NCBI GenBank assembly: GCA_035079385.1
Contig: JAVHKY010000027.1
Location: 1,612,001 to 1,676,000 of the forward strand
Length of the DNA: 64,000 nt
Direction of reading: 5' to 3'
Origin: Aspidiotus rigidus
Lineage: Eukaryota; Arthropoda; Insecta; Hemiptera; Diaspididae
Of the stretch, positions 11,115 to 22,110 are shown piece by piece (the first letter of the stretch is position 1; every line of letters starts with the position of its first letter). The position numbers and the translations under genes were made by a program. Under the pieces are notes generated by a model, which was not told the DNA's origin, did not search any database, and saw only the letters and a program-made list of their open reading frames with translations.

Positions 11115-11940
11115 TTACTATCAAAGATTTTATTGCTGGAAGTTGTTAATGACAGTCCCTTGTTACGGGACATAAAACCCACCCCATCCCTCCCGTCCAC
11201 AACCCCCTTTTATAGGGAAAGAAGCGTCTTAAAAAGTAGTTTTTTCGATTTTTTGCAAAAATAACGCACTATTTTGAAAAATGTCATCAGACATAAAATG
11301 ATTTACATTAAATTTCCTATAAAAAAGGTTCTTATAAAATTTTCGATTCAGCTCACTGTTCACGAGGAGTTATGAACCGTTGATGTTTTCTACATATTCC
11401 AATAATATGTGTACGCTGCGTGCGCACTAAATGCGTTTCTGTTACTAGTTGAGATAGTTGAGAAATGTATACAAGTGTTTCCTGAGAGTAGAAATTTAAT
11501 TTTTTCGAGTACACGTAATCTCACAGAAAAGAAAAACTATGTTCAAGTATACGAGCTATGGAATGGAAACAAGCTATGAAATGGAAACAAACTAATTCCC
11601 GTGTATTCGTCTTCAAATTGCGCATGGGTAAGCCTACCTATATTTTGTATGTGGAGCGTATTATTGAAATATGTGAAACGTCAACGCACTATAATTCGTG
11701 AACAATGAGCTTGATCAAAAATTTTATAAGAACCTTTCTTATAGGAAATTTAATGTAGATCATTCTATGTCCGATGACATTTTTCAAAATAGTGCGTTAT
11801 TTTTTTGAAAAAACCAAAAAACCACTTTTTTGGACGCTTCTTCCCCTGTAAAAAGGGGTTGCGGGCGGAAGGGGTGGGGTGGGTTTTATGTCCCGTAATA
11901 AGGGGACTGTCATCAGCAATAAAATCTTTGATAGCAATTT
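11115..11940. mobile_element. Large foldback element, arms about 265 bp
   Basis: The left arm (about 11115-11385) and the right arm (about 11675-11940) are inverted copies. Both carry the block TCAAAGATTTTATTGCTG, TGTCATTA/GACAGTCCC, GGGACATAAAACCCACCCCA, GCGTCTTAAAAAGT-like, AATAGTGCGTTATTTTT and TTCTTATAAAATTTT. The central 290 bp are AT-rich without an ORF. It is a non-autonomous foldback element or an inverted duplication. Confidence 0.75.
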
Positions 11941-12845
11941 TTTCATTTTCGCCATCATTATTTAATGAATAATTCCCGTACTACACTGTCATTAAGGACA
12001 TATCATTTTCACCAAGGTAAGAAATACTCGTACAGTATATCATTTGATAAAGTATAGTGACACAGTATATCAATTTTTGATTCTACTTGAAGGTACGTAT
12101 CATTTACACACGTGTTGGTAATCTCATAATTCAGTGTGTGTGTGTGTGTGTGCGTGCGTCATCGCTGCTGGTGATAAGATACAAAGACACATATACACAT
12201 TCACATCGTGTAAACAAGCATTATTGAAGTGCCAGGTACCTGTGAGATACCCTCTCAAAACCGTTAGGTCACTCCCTCTTTTAAATTATTCAACCAATGA
12301 GCGAGAAATCACAGGTAAAGTTTGCACACGGCGCCTTGCATTCAAGCGAGTGCATATACCTAGGTAGTTCGCTCAATCCTTTCAACCAGTTTAGTATGTT
12401 TGGCGCAGATGTGGAAAGTGGACGCGTTACTTTTTCCGTTTGGTTTTTCGTTTTGCTCGCCTTTGCATAACGGGGTTTTTTGAAATAACTTTTCCATGTT
12501 TCTTACGTGAACTAATCATGCTCGGATCCTAACGGTTATATTTTAATTGAAATGTACGGTATTTTCTTCGTGGAATTATTTTTCGGGCTTGGTATACCGC
12601 CGTCTTTTCAGCTTTTGAATTTTGATAAAATATTTTTTCATTTCAAATACAAATTAAAATTGAAACCATAGTCATTTTGTAGCGGCCGTTCCCTTCTGAA
12701 ACACGGGTGGCACGATAACTCCAAATTTTGACTAAAGGTGTTGTTTATTTTTGGTTCGCGCGACTACCCTATCTACACCGGACCTGGACATTTTCCATCT
12801 GAATAGGAATGCATTCAAAAGGACACTTGTAGTGGGTGATGAGTG

Positions 12846-12846
<1 letters not shown>

Positions 12847-12891
<45 letters not shown>
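12847..12891. repeat. (GT)n microsatellite followed by (TATG)n
   Basis: An uninterrupted GT run of about 22 units is followed by TATGTATGTATGTA. The right arm has the same site with a shorter CA run and (CATA)n, so the tract has changed length since duplication. Confidence 0.9.
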
Positions 12892-12904
<13 letters not shown>

Positions 12905-13622
12905 GGCCTATATGTATGTATTATTTTTCATTTTTTATTTTTTTTTATTGAGCTAGAATTGTAATTATTACTACTGTTAAAGTATGTAAAGGTGGTGTCG
13001 GCAGTAATTGGTCCACGGACTGTTGTCGGCACCACCTCAAAAATAAAACAATTTAAAATAGAATAAAATAAATAAAAATACTTTATAATTATGATGGTTA
13101 GGTCGTACAATAAGTGCATTGAGCAAAATATACGGATTAGCCGCGCGCGTGATGATATTGTGCTTTTCGACTATTTAGTGCACCCTTGATTGGATAAGCT
13201 GTGGTGGGGCGCAGTATCCGTTTACTAACTCCGCCAATGAAGAAGCAACCATTTGAAGTTGTAACTGAGGTGTTGCAGACGTAAACAGTCTTGATAACTT
13301 GTGGTGGATTGACGTGTGTGCCTGCGCCTTCTCTCTTTTTCATTATAATTTTTTCAGATGTAGGTACAGCGCACCAGATTCCGATAAACCGCGCAGGGAT
13401 TTCATCTTCATTAGACGCGGTGAACTGTTGTGGTAAGTGCACAGTCTTCTATGTATAGGGATTTTCTTTTTTTTGAGTGTGTGTTTAGTGTCATGGGACG
13501 CATTGGAGCCACCTCCACGTGGTGCGTCCTGGGCAACGGCAACAATTATTTTGTTGACGGCCAAGGCTCCTTACAGTAATAGCGCGAACAAAAAATAATA
13601 ACGTAACAAATCCAATGAACTT

Positions 13623-13780
13623 GGGTACCTAACAGATTTAAATTATCAATTCAACTTTCGAATAAAATCTCGGCTGAATTCACCAATTTATTTTATTATC
13701 ACGACGTTTCGAACACATCACTTTTCTTTGCCGAGTGAAAAAAGCGAAATTGGTGAATTTAGCCGAGATTTTATTCCAAA
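13623..13780. mobile_element. MITE insertion private to the left arm
   Basis: The insert is flanked by GAACTT on both sides (13617-13622 and 13781-13786). The right arm has an unoccupied single copy (AAGTTC, 17930-17935). Inside, 13661-13688 (AATAAAATCTCGGCTGAATT and on) is repeated inverted at 13748-13775 with one mismatch. The loop carries a TTCGAAACGTCG-like motif on the minus strand. This is a clean filled/empty-site pair. Confidence 0.85.
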
Positions 13781-13911
13781 GAACTTAGGTAAGAAATAGA
13801 GACTTTGATTGGCAACAAAATGTTTCTTCATACCTGGTGTAATTTTGTAATTCTATTCGGTAGGTCGTTTTAGAGTTTTTGGACTGGTCCTTGAGTGAAA
13901 TGTGCTCAGCT

Positions 13912-14999
13912 TCGTTATATATTGCTCAAAGGTCCATATTTTTCCAAGTCCCCCTCCTATCATATATAGCTCGAGATTCGAGAAAAATTTAGACTCTCGA
14001 AGTATATTATACTAGGCTTATAATAGGTCTAAGGCTTCCTTATACTAGTTTTATTTAGGTCTAGGCTTCTTGAATTTTCAATACCAAATCCCATTTGACT
14101 TATCGTTTAACTTCGTTAACGAAGTCGTCGTTTTGGTATTGAGAATTCAAGGAAGCCTACACCTGGTATAAAGGTAGTATAGAGAAGGCCTTGACCTACT
14201 ATAAACCTAGTATAATACAAAATGTTTGAGTGTCTAAATTTATCTTAACTCTCGACTTATATAATTATGATAGGAAGGGGACTTGAAAAAATTTTAGACT
14301 CTCGAGCTATATTATGACAGAAGAGGGACGAAAAAATTTCATCTAAGCTATAAACAAAACGACGGCTTCCTTAACGAAGTTAGACAAGAAACGCAGGGAA
14401 CCTCTTTATGAGTCAATTGGGATTTGGTATTGAAAATTCAAAGAAGCCTAGATCTAGTTAAACCTAGTATAAAGATGGTCTAGACCTACTATGAGCCTAG
14501 TATAATATAGTTCGAGAGTCTAAATTTTTCTTGAATCTCGAGCTATAAATGATAGGAGGGGGACTTATAAAAATTCCGACCTCCGAATTATATACGATAT
14601 GATAGGAATCAAAATTTTTCTACATTTTTCGCCGGACGACACACGGTGGACATATGATAGGAAAAGGACTTGGAATAATTTCAACCTCCAAGCTATTCTA
14701 ACAGGGAACCTGTTCTATGGGAGTTTATTTGAGAAATTTGCCATGCGGCAAGAAACTTGGAAAAACGTCGACTCTCGAGCCATACATAGTAGGAATTTTT
14801 GTAGTCCCTCTCCTGTTGTTTATAGACCGAGAGTTGAAATTTTTTCGAAGTCCCCCTCCTATCATACATAGCTTGGAGGTCGCAATTATTCTAAGTTCCC
14901 TCCTATCGAATATAGCTCGAGTGAAAATTTTTCCAAGTCCCCCTTCTATCATAATATACCTCCAGTCAATATAATGTTATCTAGTCTTATAGTAGGTCT
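13912..14999. repeat. AAGTCC-family repeats inside the giant inverted repeat
   Basis: Several modules occur in both orientations. They include CCAAGTCCCCCTCCTATCAT cores (about 13945, 14850 and 14930), the TTAACTTCGTTAACGAAG palindromic module (about 14105-14130), GGTATTGAGAATTCAAGGAA (about 14135-14160) and repeated CTAGTATAA/CTAGACCTA words. No coding sequence is seen. Confidence 0.75.
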
Positions 15000-16640
15000 A
15001 GTAGAGTGAAGAATGTGAGGGCGTGAGCGTGAGGGCGAGAATTGCGGACCCGTGAGGAGCCGTATGTGAGGCCATTAGTGAGACTCCGCAGTCCCACGCA
15101 AGGAGAGTGAGAGAGCGTGAGCGTGCGGAGTGAGGTGGCTGTGAGAGCGTGAGCGTGCGCGCGAGAGTGAGAGAGCGTGAGTGTGCGCGCGAGTGTGAGT
15201 GAGCGCGCACGAAGGTGAGGTGAGAGAGGAGAGTGAGAGTGAGAGTGCGTGAGGGTGCGCGCGAGTGTGAGTGAGAGTGTGAGTGAGCGCGCACGAAGGG
15301 GCGAGGCTGAGAGAGCGTGAGTGTGAGTGAGCGGGTGAGGAGAGTGAGTGAGAGTGTAGCGCGCACGAAGGTGAGGTGAGAGAGGAGAGTGGAGGAGAGT
15401 GAGAAGAGGTGAGAGTGCGTGCGTGTGCGTGAGTGCGCCGTGAGCGTAGTGCGGGTGAGGAGCGTGAGAGTGCGAGAGAGTGAGGAGAGTGCGTGAGCGT
15501 GCGCGCGAGGAGAGTGAGTGAGAGTGTAGCGCGCACGAAGGTGAGGTGAGAGAGGAGAGAGCGTGAGTGTGAGTGAGCGGGTGAGGAGAGTGAGTGAGAG
15601 TGTAGCGCGCACGAAGGTGAGGTGAGAAAGGAGAGTGGAGGAGAGTGAGAAGAGGTGAGAGTGCGTGAGTGTGCGTGAGTGCGCCGTGAGCGTAGTGCGG
15701 GTGAGGAGCGTGAGAGTGCGAGAGAGTGAGGAGAGTGCGTGAGCGTGCGCGCGAGGAGAGTGAGTGAGAGTGTAGCGCGCACGAAGGTGAGGTGAGAGAG
15801 GAGAGTGGAGGAGAGTGAGAGAGCGTGAGTGTGCGTGAGTGCGCCGTGAGCGTGCGCGCGAGAGAGTAGAGTGCGGGTGAGTGAGTGAGCGCGCACGAAG
15901 GGGCGAGGCTGAGAGAGCGTGAGTGTGAGTGAGCGGGTGAGGAGAGTGAGTGAGAGTGTAGCGCGCACGAAGGTGAGGTGAGAGAGGAGAGTGGAGGAGA
16001 GTGAGAAGAGGTGAGAGTGCGTGAGTGTGCGTGAGTGCGGGTGAGGAGCGTGAGAGTGCGAGAGAGTGAGGAGAGTGCGTGAGCGTGCGCGCGAGGAGAG
16101 TGAGTGAGAGTGTAGCGCGCACGAAGGTGAGGTGAGAGAGGAGAGAGCGTGAGTGTGAGTGAGCGGGTGAGGAGAGTGAGTGAGGTAGGAAGGTGAGGTG
16201 AGAGCGTGAGTGCGCGCGAGTGAGAGAGGAGAGTGAGTGCGCGAGTGTGAGTGAGAGCGCACGAAGGGGCGCCCCCGTCTCACCTCCTCCCCACTCCTCT
16301 CTCCTCTCTTCTTACACTCACCTCTCTTCTTACGCTCCTCCGCGCTCTCCACTCGCTCGCACACTTGCACTCTCGTCTCGGCACGTCTCGCCTCCTCTCC
16401 ACTCCCTCTCTCACCCTCTCACTCTCTTCTCTCTTCTTACACTCACGCTCACACTTGCACCTCTCTTCTCAACGCTCCTCGCTCACTCACGCTCACCCTT
16501 GCACCCCTCTCAACCTCTCTTCTCACGTGCGCTTGCCCTCCTCTGCGCTCTCCACTCGCTCGCACACTTGCACTCTCGTCTCGGCACGTCTCGCCTCCTC
16601 TCCACTCCCTCTCTTCGCACTCTCACTTCTCTTCTCATAT
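15000..16640. repeat. GAGTGAG-type satellite with strand switch at about 16265
   Basis: From 15000 to about 16265 the plus strand is almost only G, A, T and C in GTGAG/GAGAG words. Blocks with GTAGCGCGCACGAAGGTGAG recur at about 15356, 15526, 15602, 15771, 15959 and 16111, giving a higher-order pattern of about 76 and 150-190 bp. After 16265 the plus strand becomes CTC/CAC-rich with its own repeats (CGCTCTCCACTCGCTCGCAC twice, about 220 bp apart). The long open frames here are products of the repeat and are not genes. Confidence 0.9.
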
Positions 16641-17290
16641 ATAACTCGAGAGTCAAGAATTTAGACTCTTGAACTATATTATATTAGGTTTATACCAGGT
16701 CTAGGCTTCCTTAACGAAGTTGAGCGATAAGTCAAATGTGATTTGGTATTGAAAATTCAAGTAAGCCTAGACCTAGATAAAGCTAGTATAAAGAAGGCCT
16801 AGACATAAGCCTAATATAGAGAGTCTAAATTTTTCTCAAATCTCGAGCTATCATAGGAGGGGGACTTGGAAAAATTTTAGACTCTTGAGCAATATATTAA
16901 GGGAGGAGGACTTGAAAAAAATTTCATCCTCTAAGCTGTACACAATGGGAGACGAAATTTTTTCTAAGTTCTTCGCCGTAGGGTGTACGGCGCACGGCAA
17001 ATTTCTCAAAAAACACCCCATAAAACATGCGTTCCTCGTTTAACGTTGTTAAGGAGGCTGCCGTCTTTCCAAGTCCTCCTCCTGTCATAATATAGCTCGA
17101 GAGGAAACATTTTGATTGAATCCGATTTCTGACGAAATTACGGCACATAATACTATAATTGAAAGGAATTTTACGAATAGACCGCAATAGTGCGGTCTAT
17201 TTGCGGTCTATTCGTAAAATTCCTTTCAATTATAGTAAACATTTTCTTAAGTCCCCCTTCTGTCATATTTAAACCTTCCTAATCTTAATT
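16641..17290. repeat. AAGTCC-family repeats on the far side of the satellite
   Basis: The modules seen at 13960-14540 recur here: ATATAACTCGAGAGTC, TATTAGGTTTATACCAGGTC, CTTCCTTAACGAAG, GGTATTGAAAATTCAAG and GGGGGACTTGGAAAAATTTT. The satellite thus interrupts or grew inside a copy of this repeat. Confidence 0.7.
17152..17236. repeat. Perfect 36-bp inverted repeat (hairpin)
   Basis: The arm 17152-17187 starts ACTATAATTGAAAGGAATTT and is the exact reverse complement of 17201-17236. A 13-base loop (TAGTGCGGTCTAT) separates them. The lack of mismatches implies a recent origin or ongoing correction. Confidence 0.9.
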
Positions 17291-17792
17291 CAAGTCGAAA
17301 TCTTCATATTAACAACTTAAAAATTTTCCAAGTTATGAAGTACGTCGGAGCTCCTTTTCATCGCCTGGAAGCTAAGGTTTCCATTGAAAAATTTTACAAA
17401 AACCTAAATAAGTCATAGCACCTTTTCCTGTTTGAACTACAATTTTTAAGCTGCTAGAAGAAATAAGCAGAGATTCATCCGACAACACCAAATAATATTC
17501 GGCTAGATTTTGGCCACAAAATCACTTATAATCAATTTACTTAGAAGATGAGAATGAGGCAGCTACAGTAGGTATAAAGAAAATCTGAAATCCTGCTTCT
17601 TACAAAGTTTTCAAGCAATCTCAATTTGTACTCGAAATAATTATAAAAATTCTAACTCTGTACCTTATTAAAATCCCCTTTCAAAAATACTACGATTTCA
17701 ACACTTTTTTTTTGTATCCACAGCAGATAATTAATTCACTCACCTGACCCTGAAGTAGAGTCACAAAGATTTCAATTTCTCATAATAGGATG
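17291..17792. other. Unique-looking spacer before the right arm
   Basis: AT-rich sequence with no gene, tandem repeat or recognised element. Confidence 0.4.
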
Positions 17793-18660
17793 AGTAACGA
17801 CGAAGGTGAGCACATTTAACTCAGGGACAGGCCTAAAAACTCTAAAAAGACCTACCGAATAGAATTACAAAATTACACCTAGGTATGAAGAAACATTTTG
17901 TTGTAAACCAAAGTCTCGATTTCTCACCTAAGTTCATTGGATTTGTTACGTTATTATTTTTTGTTCGCGCTATTACTGTAAGGAGCCTTGGCCGAGAACA
18001 AAATATTTGTTGCCGTTGCCCAGGACGCACCACGTGGAGGTGGCTCCAATGCGTCCCAAGATCCTAGTCCTACACTAAAGACAAAAAAAGAAAAAAAGAA
18101 AATCCCTATACAAAGAAGACTGTGCACTTACCACAACAGTTCACCGCGTCTAATGAAGATAAAATCCCTGCGCGGTTTATCCGAATCTGGTGCGCTGTAC
18201 CTACATCTGAAAAAATTATAATGAAAACGAGAGAAGGCGCAGGCACACACGTCAATCCACCACAAGTTATCAAGACTGTTTACGTCTGCAACACCTCAGT
18301 TACAACCTCAGATGGTTGCTTCTTCATTGGCGGAGTTAGTAAACGGATACTGCGCCCCACCATAGCTTATCCAATCGTGGGTGCACTGAATAGTCGAAAA
18401 GCACAATATCATCACGCGCGCGGCTAATCCGTATATTTCGCTCAATGCCCTTATTGTACGACCTAACCATCATAATTATAAAGTATTTTTATTTATTTTA
18501 TTCTATTTTAAATTGTTTTATTTTTGAGGTGGTGCCGACAACAGTCCGTGGACCAATTACTGCCGACACCACCTTTACATACTTTAACAGTAGTAATAAT
18601 TACAATTCTAGCTCAATAAAAAAAAATAAAAAATAAAACATAATACATACATATAGGCCT

Positions 18661-18703
<43 letters not shown>

Positions 18704-19550
18704 TCACTCATCGCTCATCGCTCATCGCTCATCGCTCATCACCCATCCACATGAATCACACCTCATATACACCTCACTCATGTTCTGCACGTTCGTGTCC
18801 CCTTCCTATCCACCCTGCATTACCCTCCCTCACATACTTCGGTCATATTCACTCAACGGTCTTACTGAGTATCTCTACAAGTGTCCTTTTGAACGCATTC
18901 CTATTCAGATGGAAAATGTCCAGGTCCGGTGTAGATAGGGTAGTCGCGCGAACCAAAAATAAACAACACCTTTAGTCAAAATTTGGAGTTATCGTGCCAC
19001 CCGTGTTTCAGAAGGGAACGGCCGCTACAAAATGACTATGGTTTCAATTTTAATTTGTATTTGAAATGAAAAAATATTTTATCAAAATTCAAAAGCTGAA
19101 AAGACGGCGGTATACCAAGCCCGAAAAATAATTCCACGAAGAAAATACCGTACATTTCAATTAAAATATAACCGTTAGGATCCGAGCATGATTAGTTCAC
19201 GTAAGAAACATGGAAAAGTTATTTCAAAAAACCCCGTTATGCAAAGGCGAGCAAAACGAAAAACCAAACGGAAAAAGTAACGCGTCCACTTTCCACATCT
19301 GCGCCAAACATACTAAACTGGTTGAAAGGATTGAGCGAACTACCTAGGTATATGCACTCGCTTGAATGCAAGGCGCCGTGTGCAAACTTTACCTGTGATT
19401 TCTCGCTCATTGGTTGAATAATTTAAAAGAGGGAGTGACCTAACGGTTTTGAGAGGGTATCTCACAGGTACCTGGCACTTCAATAATGCTTGTTTACACG
19501 ATGTGAATGTGTATATGTGTCTTTGTATCTTATCACCAACAGCGACGACG
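17793..19550. repeat. Right arm of giant inverted repeat
   Basis: Reverse complement of 12150-13911. It keeps the state without the small foldback insert (17930-17935). It has an extra segment of about 125 bp (about 18750-18875) plus a short (ATCGCTC)n tract at about 18705-18740 that the left arm lacks. The frame 18122-18427 matches the left-arm frame, but most substitutions change amino acids, so it is not under visible protein selection. Confidence 0.9.
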
Positions 19551-19689
19551 CTCATACACACAAGCACACACACACGTGTACGCCTGCAAGGGCTGTACTC
19601 GCAAATTGCTAAACCACTAACGGGATGTGCAGTTGCACGTGCACGTCTAAAATTTTGGGGGAGGGAGGTGTACAGTAAGACAAAAGACA

Positions 19690-20080
19690 TAAAACATGTC
19701 AAAAATTTCGTCTCTCGACCTATATAATATTTTGAAGTTTCTAATATAGGTCCAGGTCCATGATGACGTCCTATCTTATACTAGGTTTATAGTAGATCAA
19801 GGCCTCTTTCATACTAGCTTTGTACTAGGTCTAGACTTGCTCGAATTCTCATTACCAAAACCGATTTGACTCATAGAACAGGTTCGCCACATTCCTCGTT
19901 TAACTTCATTAAGGAATCCTTCGTTTTGTCTAAGTCTCTCCTGACATATATATATATATATATAGCTTGGAGGTAGAAATTCTTCCAAGCTCCTTCCTCT
20001 CCGTGACGTCATCAACCTTGGACCGCTCGCGCCCGCGGACGAAAATTTCCTAAAAGTACCCCCAAAGAAAGGGATAACGG
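19690..20080. repeat. AAGTCC-family repeat copy
   Basis: The modules include CTCTCGACCTATATAATATTT, GTCTAGACTTGCTCGAATTC, CATAGAACAGGTTCGCC, CGTTTAACTTCATTAAGGAA and a (TA)n stretch. They match the order seen at 6540-7060 and 14040-14160. Confidence 0.6.
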
Positions 20081-20107
20081 GTTCCCCGCTAAGAAATGAA
20101 AAAAAAA

Positions 20108-20790
20108 GTTGGAAAGAGGATGGCTACTGGGCCTTACCTTAAAGGAAAAATGGAAAGTCAGCGATTCGATTCAGATCGTTGATTGCAATTAAAAAAAGAA
20201 GAACACTAAAAACACTTCCCCTTGAGGTACTCCAATTTCAACGTTGTAAGTTGGGAAAAGTTGATCTTGAATTTTGACTGATATGTATCTGTCTTGGAGG
20301 AGGATTTGTAAAACTTTGAGGAGATTATTTTTGAGTCCGAAATCATACGGTTTTTTACACATGCAGTACCTCAAAATTCGGTGGTATGCTTGATAGTTTA
20401 AAGGGCAACTTCATAAAGTAAAGCTTGTTCGATTTGAGTTTGGAGATGTTGTTTGTAATTATTGCATTTCTTGTCAGTAAGTATCCGGTACCTCCCCTCC
20501 CCCCTCCCACAATTGGCTAGTAGTTGTATGGGTGACGCTTCAATATTTCAAATGAAATAAAATAAAAAATAATGATAAATTTTTATTGAGAAAGCGATAG
20601 TAAAGTAGATAGTAAAATGCACACTGAGAATCCTATTTCTTTTTTATTACTATGGTATCATCCACATTCTCGTTTGCTTCTTGTAGTTTAACTTTCTTAG
20701 GCCCACCTCCTTCCGTCAACATTTAAATTCAATTTTTCAACGTTTTCTTCGAGGTAAGGCCCAGTAACCATCCTCATTCCAACACACTTT
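20108..20790. mobile_element. Inverted-repeat-bounded segment with a non-LTR RT remnant
   Basis: A left end with GAGGATGGCTACTGGGCCTT (about 20116-20145) and its inverted copy AAGGCCCAGTAACCATCCTC (about 20754-20785) bracket the segment. The interior is AT-rich. A piece of a non-LTR reverse transcriptase lies just inside the left end. Whether the inverted ends and the RT piece belong to one element is not certain. Confidence 0.5.
20203..20374 (-). pseudogene. Non-LTR retrotransposon reverse-transcriptase fragment
   Basis: The minus-strand frame shows LLQDRYISVKIQDQL followed by YNVEIGVPQG. This is the conserved block that precedes the YADD box in jockey/I-type and related LINE reverse transcriptases (GVPQGS is usual; here it reads GVPQGE). 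The rest of the domain is missing, so it is a short dead fragment. Confidence 0.7.
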
Positions 20791-21385
20791 TTTTTTACAT
20801 TGTTTCCACCGTTATCTTTTTTTTTCTGTATTTTTTTCCTCATTTGTTCTTTGTTTTTGTTCTCTTAGTATTTATTTTTTTTGTAAGTATGGTTGGACGT
20901 ATTATAAAAAAAAAGTTTAACAGAAGCCGAGTTTTTCTTTTGTATATTTATTTTTTTAAATAATTATGTTAAAAAAAAAATATATTTCAAATGAGAATGT
21001 TTACTTATTTGAAATTATTTTACAAAATATGCTAAGGAAACGGGCCCAAACAATGTGAACATATTAGGGGGGGGGGGGATTGTCAAAATACTATGGCAGA
21101 TCACTATGGGGGTAGGGGTTTAGGGTTTGGTCATGTGGTATAATTGTCTGGAAAATTTAGCATTTTTAGAGCTGTAAAATTAAATTTCTTTAAAATCTTG
21201 CTGAATAGTACCTTCAAAATTCTGTAGACATGTTCGAAATTCACTTTTTCAACTTACAACCAACATCACACGAATAAAAATTTTCCTTCCGAAAGGTGCG
21301 TAATAGTATGATAGTGATTTAAAATTATATAGGGCCATACGAATAATCATTATGTTGAAAAAAAAAAAAAAGTATACACTACGGA
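20791..21385. other. AT-rich intergenic stretch with homopolymers
   Basis: It contains T-, A- and G-homopolymer runs (G run at about 21066-21077). No gene is seen. Confidence 0.4.
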
Positions 21386-21645
21386 TGGTCACGACGGAAG
21401 GGAGGGTAATAAGTCGGTAAAAAAGGGTCACGTTGTTTAGGTACGTTTCTTAAATAGTTCTCTGACTCACGACGAGGGGGAGGGGGGTAATAAGTCGGTG
21501 AAAAAGTCGGCAAAAATGGGTCACGTAGTGTGGGTACGTATTCCCTAAATAGTTCTCTGACTCACGACGGGGAGGAGGAGGGTAAAAAGTCGGTAAGAAT
21601 GGGTCACGTAGCTTGGGGTAGCTTGGGTACGTTCCCTTCACGGTT
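21386..21645. repeat. Minisatellite, about three units of 85-90 bp
   Basis: The unit ACGACG..GGAGGG, TAATAAGTCGGTAAAAA, GGGTCACGT, GGGTACGT, TAAATAGTTCTCTGACTC recurs at about 21390, 21475 and 21563 with small changes. The last unit carries a TAGCTTGGG duplication. Confidence 0.8.
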
Positions 21646-22110
21646 CTCTGACCTCATCTCATAATAAATAATACATAGTATTGTTCTCAGATTTTCGTTG
21701 ATCCGGGGGACTACAAATAGGACTAGTTCACAATCTTTCTCATTGTAACTGTGCTTCGACGGCAATGATGAATTGAAATTGAGACACCATGATCCGAATA
21801 AAGAATAGAATGCAGAAAAATCTTTGTAAGCACCCATAATATCCTGCACGAAATCATCTATGCTCAACCTCACGTTGAATAAATATTCATTAATTTTCGT
21901 TGACATTCGGAAAATTTTCGGTATATACCAATAATAAGTATGCCCTTTATACATCAATTTCCGGTGCGCACTTCTGATTCCCAAAGCACTGTTCATATTC
22001 CAATGTGGATGAGCAATATTGGTATGAGATATTCGTGTTTTAATGATTCAAGCGTACTCTTGCCGAATAGTGCTAAAGCGGCGTGTTGGTATTCATCCTG
22101 CACAGAAAAA
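21646..22110 (-). pseudogene. Possible gene relic, unrecognised
   Basis: On the minus strand an acceptor TTTCTGTGCAG (about 22100) opens a protein-like frame beginning DEYQHAALALFGKSTLESLK that stops near 22000. Protein-like sense then continues in another frame from about 22050 to 21650 (AHPHWNMNSALGIRS, then HTYYWYIPKIFRMS, ending ILCIIYYEM). The switch without a visible intron suggests a frameshifted, dead exon. I do not recognise the family. It runs into the minisatellite at its 3' side. A chance ORF is the alternative. Confidence 0.3.

Larger units (their letters stand above)
12150..13911. repeat. Left arm of giant inverted repeat
   Basis: This 1.76-kb segment returns in inverted orientation at 17793-19550. 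Over one 303-bp part compared base by base (13137-13439 against 18125-18427) there are about nine differences, that is about 97% identity. Its contents in order are: a CA-rich start, a palindromic GGTGGTG...CACCACC hairpin (about 12992-13037), a (GT)n tract, a 101-codon frame shared with the other arm, and a later foldback insertion (13623-13780). About 125 bp present in the right arm (18750-18875) are missing here, at about 12832. No known protein is encoded. Confidence 0.9.

Noticed and set aside
13137..13442. 101-codon frame conserved with 18122-18427
   Set aside because: Conservation comes from the inverted duplication. About seven of nine base differences change amino acids, so there is no sign of selection on a protein.
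14998..16370. Long minus-strand frames of 374 and 431 codons rich in Ser, His, Leu, Arg and Thr
   Set aside because: They are translations of the GAGTGAG satellite; several frames are open at once and the composition mirrors the repeat.
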